Of a stretch of DNA of 5,888 bases, positions 5,525 to 5,888 are shown in pieces. The DNA comes from an uncultured Sphingobacteriales bacterium (GTDB taxonomy: Bacteria > Bacteroidota > Bacteroidia > Chitinophagales > Chitinophagaceae), in contig CAMLFX010000131.1 of assembly GCA_946479435.1 (NCBI GenBank), positions 1 through 5,888 of the forward strand. The letters are read 5' to 3'. The notes under the pieces are model-generated. The model had not been told where the DNA came from, searched no databases, and saw only the letters and a program-made list of their open reading frames with translations. The translations under genes were made by a program, and so were the position numbers. Numbering within the stretch: the first letter of the stretch is position 1; each line of letters opens with the position of its first letter.

Positions 5525-5888
5525 TGCCCGCCACTACGCGCTTCAATGTAAGGGTGTATGGCATTTTGCTACATGAAGGCAATGTATTGGTGAATGAAGA
5601 ACTCATTCGTGGCCGCAAGGTCATAAAATTTCCCGGTGGTGGTTTACATTTTGGCGAAGGCACCCGCGACTGCCTCATCCGCGAATGGAATGAAGAACTG
5701 AACCTCGATATACAGGTACTGGAACATTTCTATACTACCGATTTCTTCCAGCATTCCGCCTTCGACGATTCGCAGGTCATTAGCATCTATTATCTCGTAG
5801 GTTGCCATACTATCCCCGAAACCATCGTCAATACCGAACCCAACGAACGTACCTATTGGATGCCCTTAAGCGCATTGAAAGAAGATAC
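5524..5888 (+). CDS. Nudix hydrolase, 3' end beyond the window
   Basis: The frame opens at an ATG whose A is the last base of the corA TGA (TGATG) and stays open to the edge, giving 121 residues. It begins MPATTRFNVRVYGILLHEG and contains a Nudix box at 39-61: Gly39, Glu45, Arg53-Glu54, Glu57-Glu58. These supply the Mg2+ ligands for cleaving nucleoside-diphosphate-linked substrates. The box Gly near its end is Asn60 (EELNL instead of EExGU), a tolerated variation. FPGGG before the box is typical. Family members are usually about 140-160 residues, so most of the domain is present and only a short tail is missing. The substrate (ADP-ribose, oxidised nucleotide, dinucleotide or other) cannot be told. 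Stop/start overlap suggests translational coupling to corA. Confidence 0.9.
   Translation, partial: MPATTRFNVRVYGILLHEGNVLVNEELIRGRKVIKFPGGGLHFGEGTRDCLIREWNEELNLDIQVLEHFYTTDFFQHSAFDDSQVISIYYLVGCHTIPETIVNTEPNERTYWMPLSALKED

Overview
The window reads as chromosome of a Bacteroidota bacterium, most likely a Chitinophagaceae or Sphingobacteriia-type lineage. Three things suggest this: protein wording typical of the phylum, near absence of Shine-Dalgarno sites, and TAnnTTTG-type -7 promoter boxes in front of sdpR, fbp and corA. The species cannot be named from the sequence.

Layout, left to right. (1) Positions 1-527 (+) form an AT-rich stretch. It holds a possible C-terminal gene fragment (1-117) and a small two-helix membrane protein with a PH-like cytoplasmic domain (132-527). 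(2) A compact bidirectional hairpin (530-550) fills the 25-nt gap to a convergent operon. (3) That operon lies on the minus strand and reads from right to left: sdpR (ArsR-type autorepressor), sdpI (six-helix SdpI-family membrane protein), then an exported alpha/beta hydrolase. The genes are separated by 21 nt each time. Its promoter at about 2963-2994 carries a perfect 8+8 bp inverted repeat over the -7 box, the expected shape of an autorepression site. (4) fbp, class I fructose-1,6-bisphosphatase (minus strand, 3053-4075), ends in a strong intrinsic terminator just upstream of the sdpR promoter. (5) A 504-nt divergent intergenic region separates fbp from corA. It holds one promoter box for each gene and, between them, an unexplained rod-like inverted repeat of about 109 nt (4196-4304). 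(6) corA, a Mg2+/Co2+ channel (4583-5524, +), is followed with a 1-nt stop/start overlap by a Nudix hydrolase that runs off the right edge.

How the genes work together. SdpR and SdpI are known from Bacillus as a signal-responsive repressor and membrane-receptor pair. Here they occur with no sdpABC toxin genes in view and with an exported hydrolase as third operon member. fbp is an ordinary gluconeogenesis gene whose AMP-site residues look intact. The corA-Nudix pair appears translationally coupled and links Mg2+ supply to a Mg2+-dependent enzyme family. The observations most worth a second look are the rod-like inverted repeat at 4196-4304 and the toxin-less sdpR-sdpI-hydrolase operon with its operator-in-promoter design.
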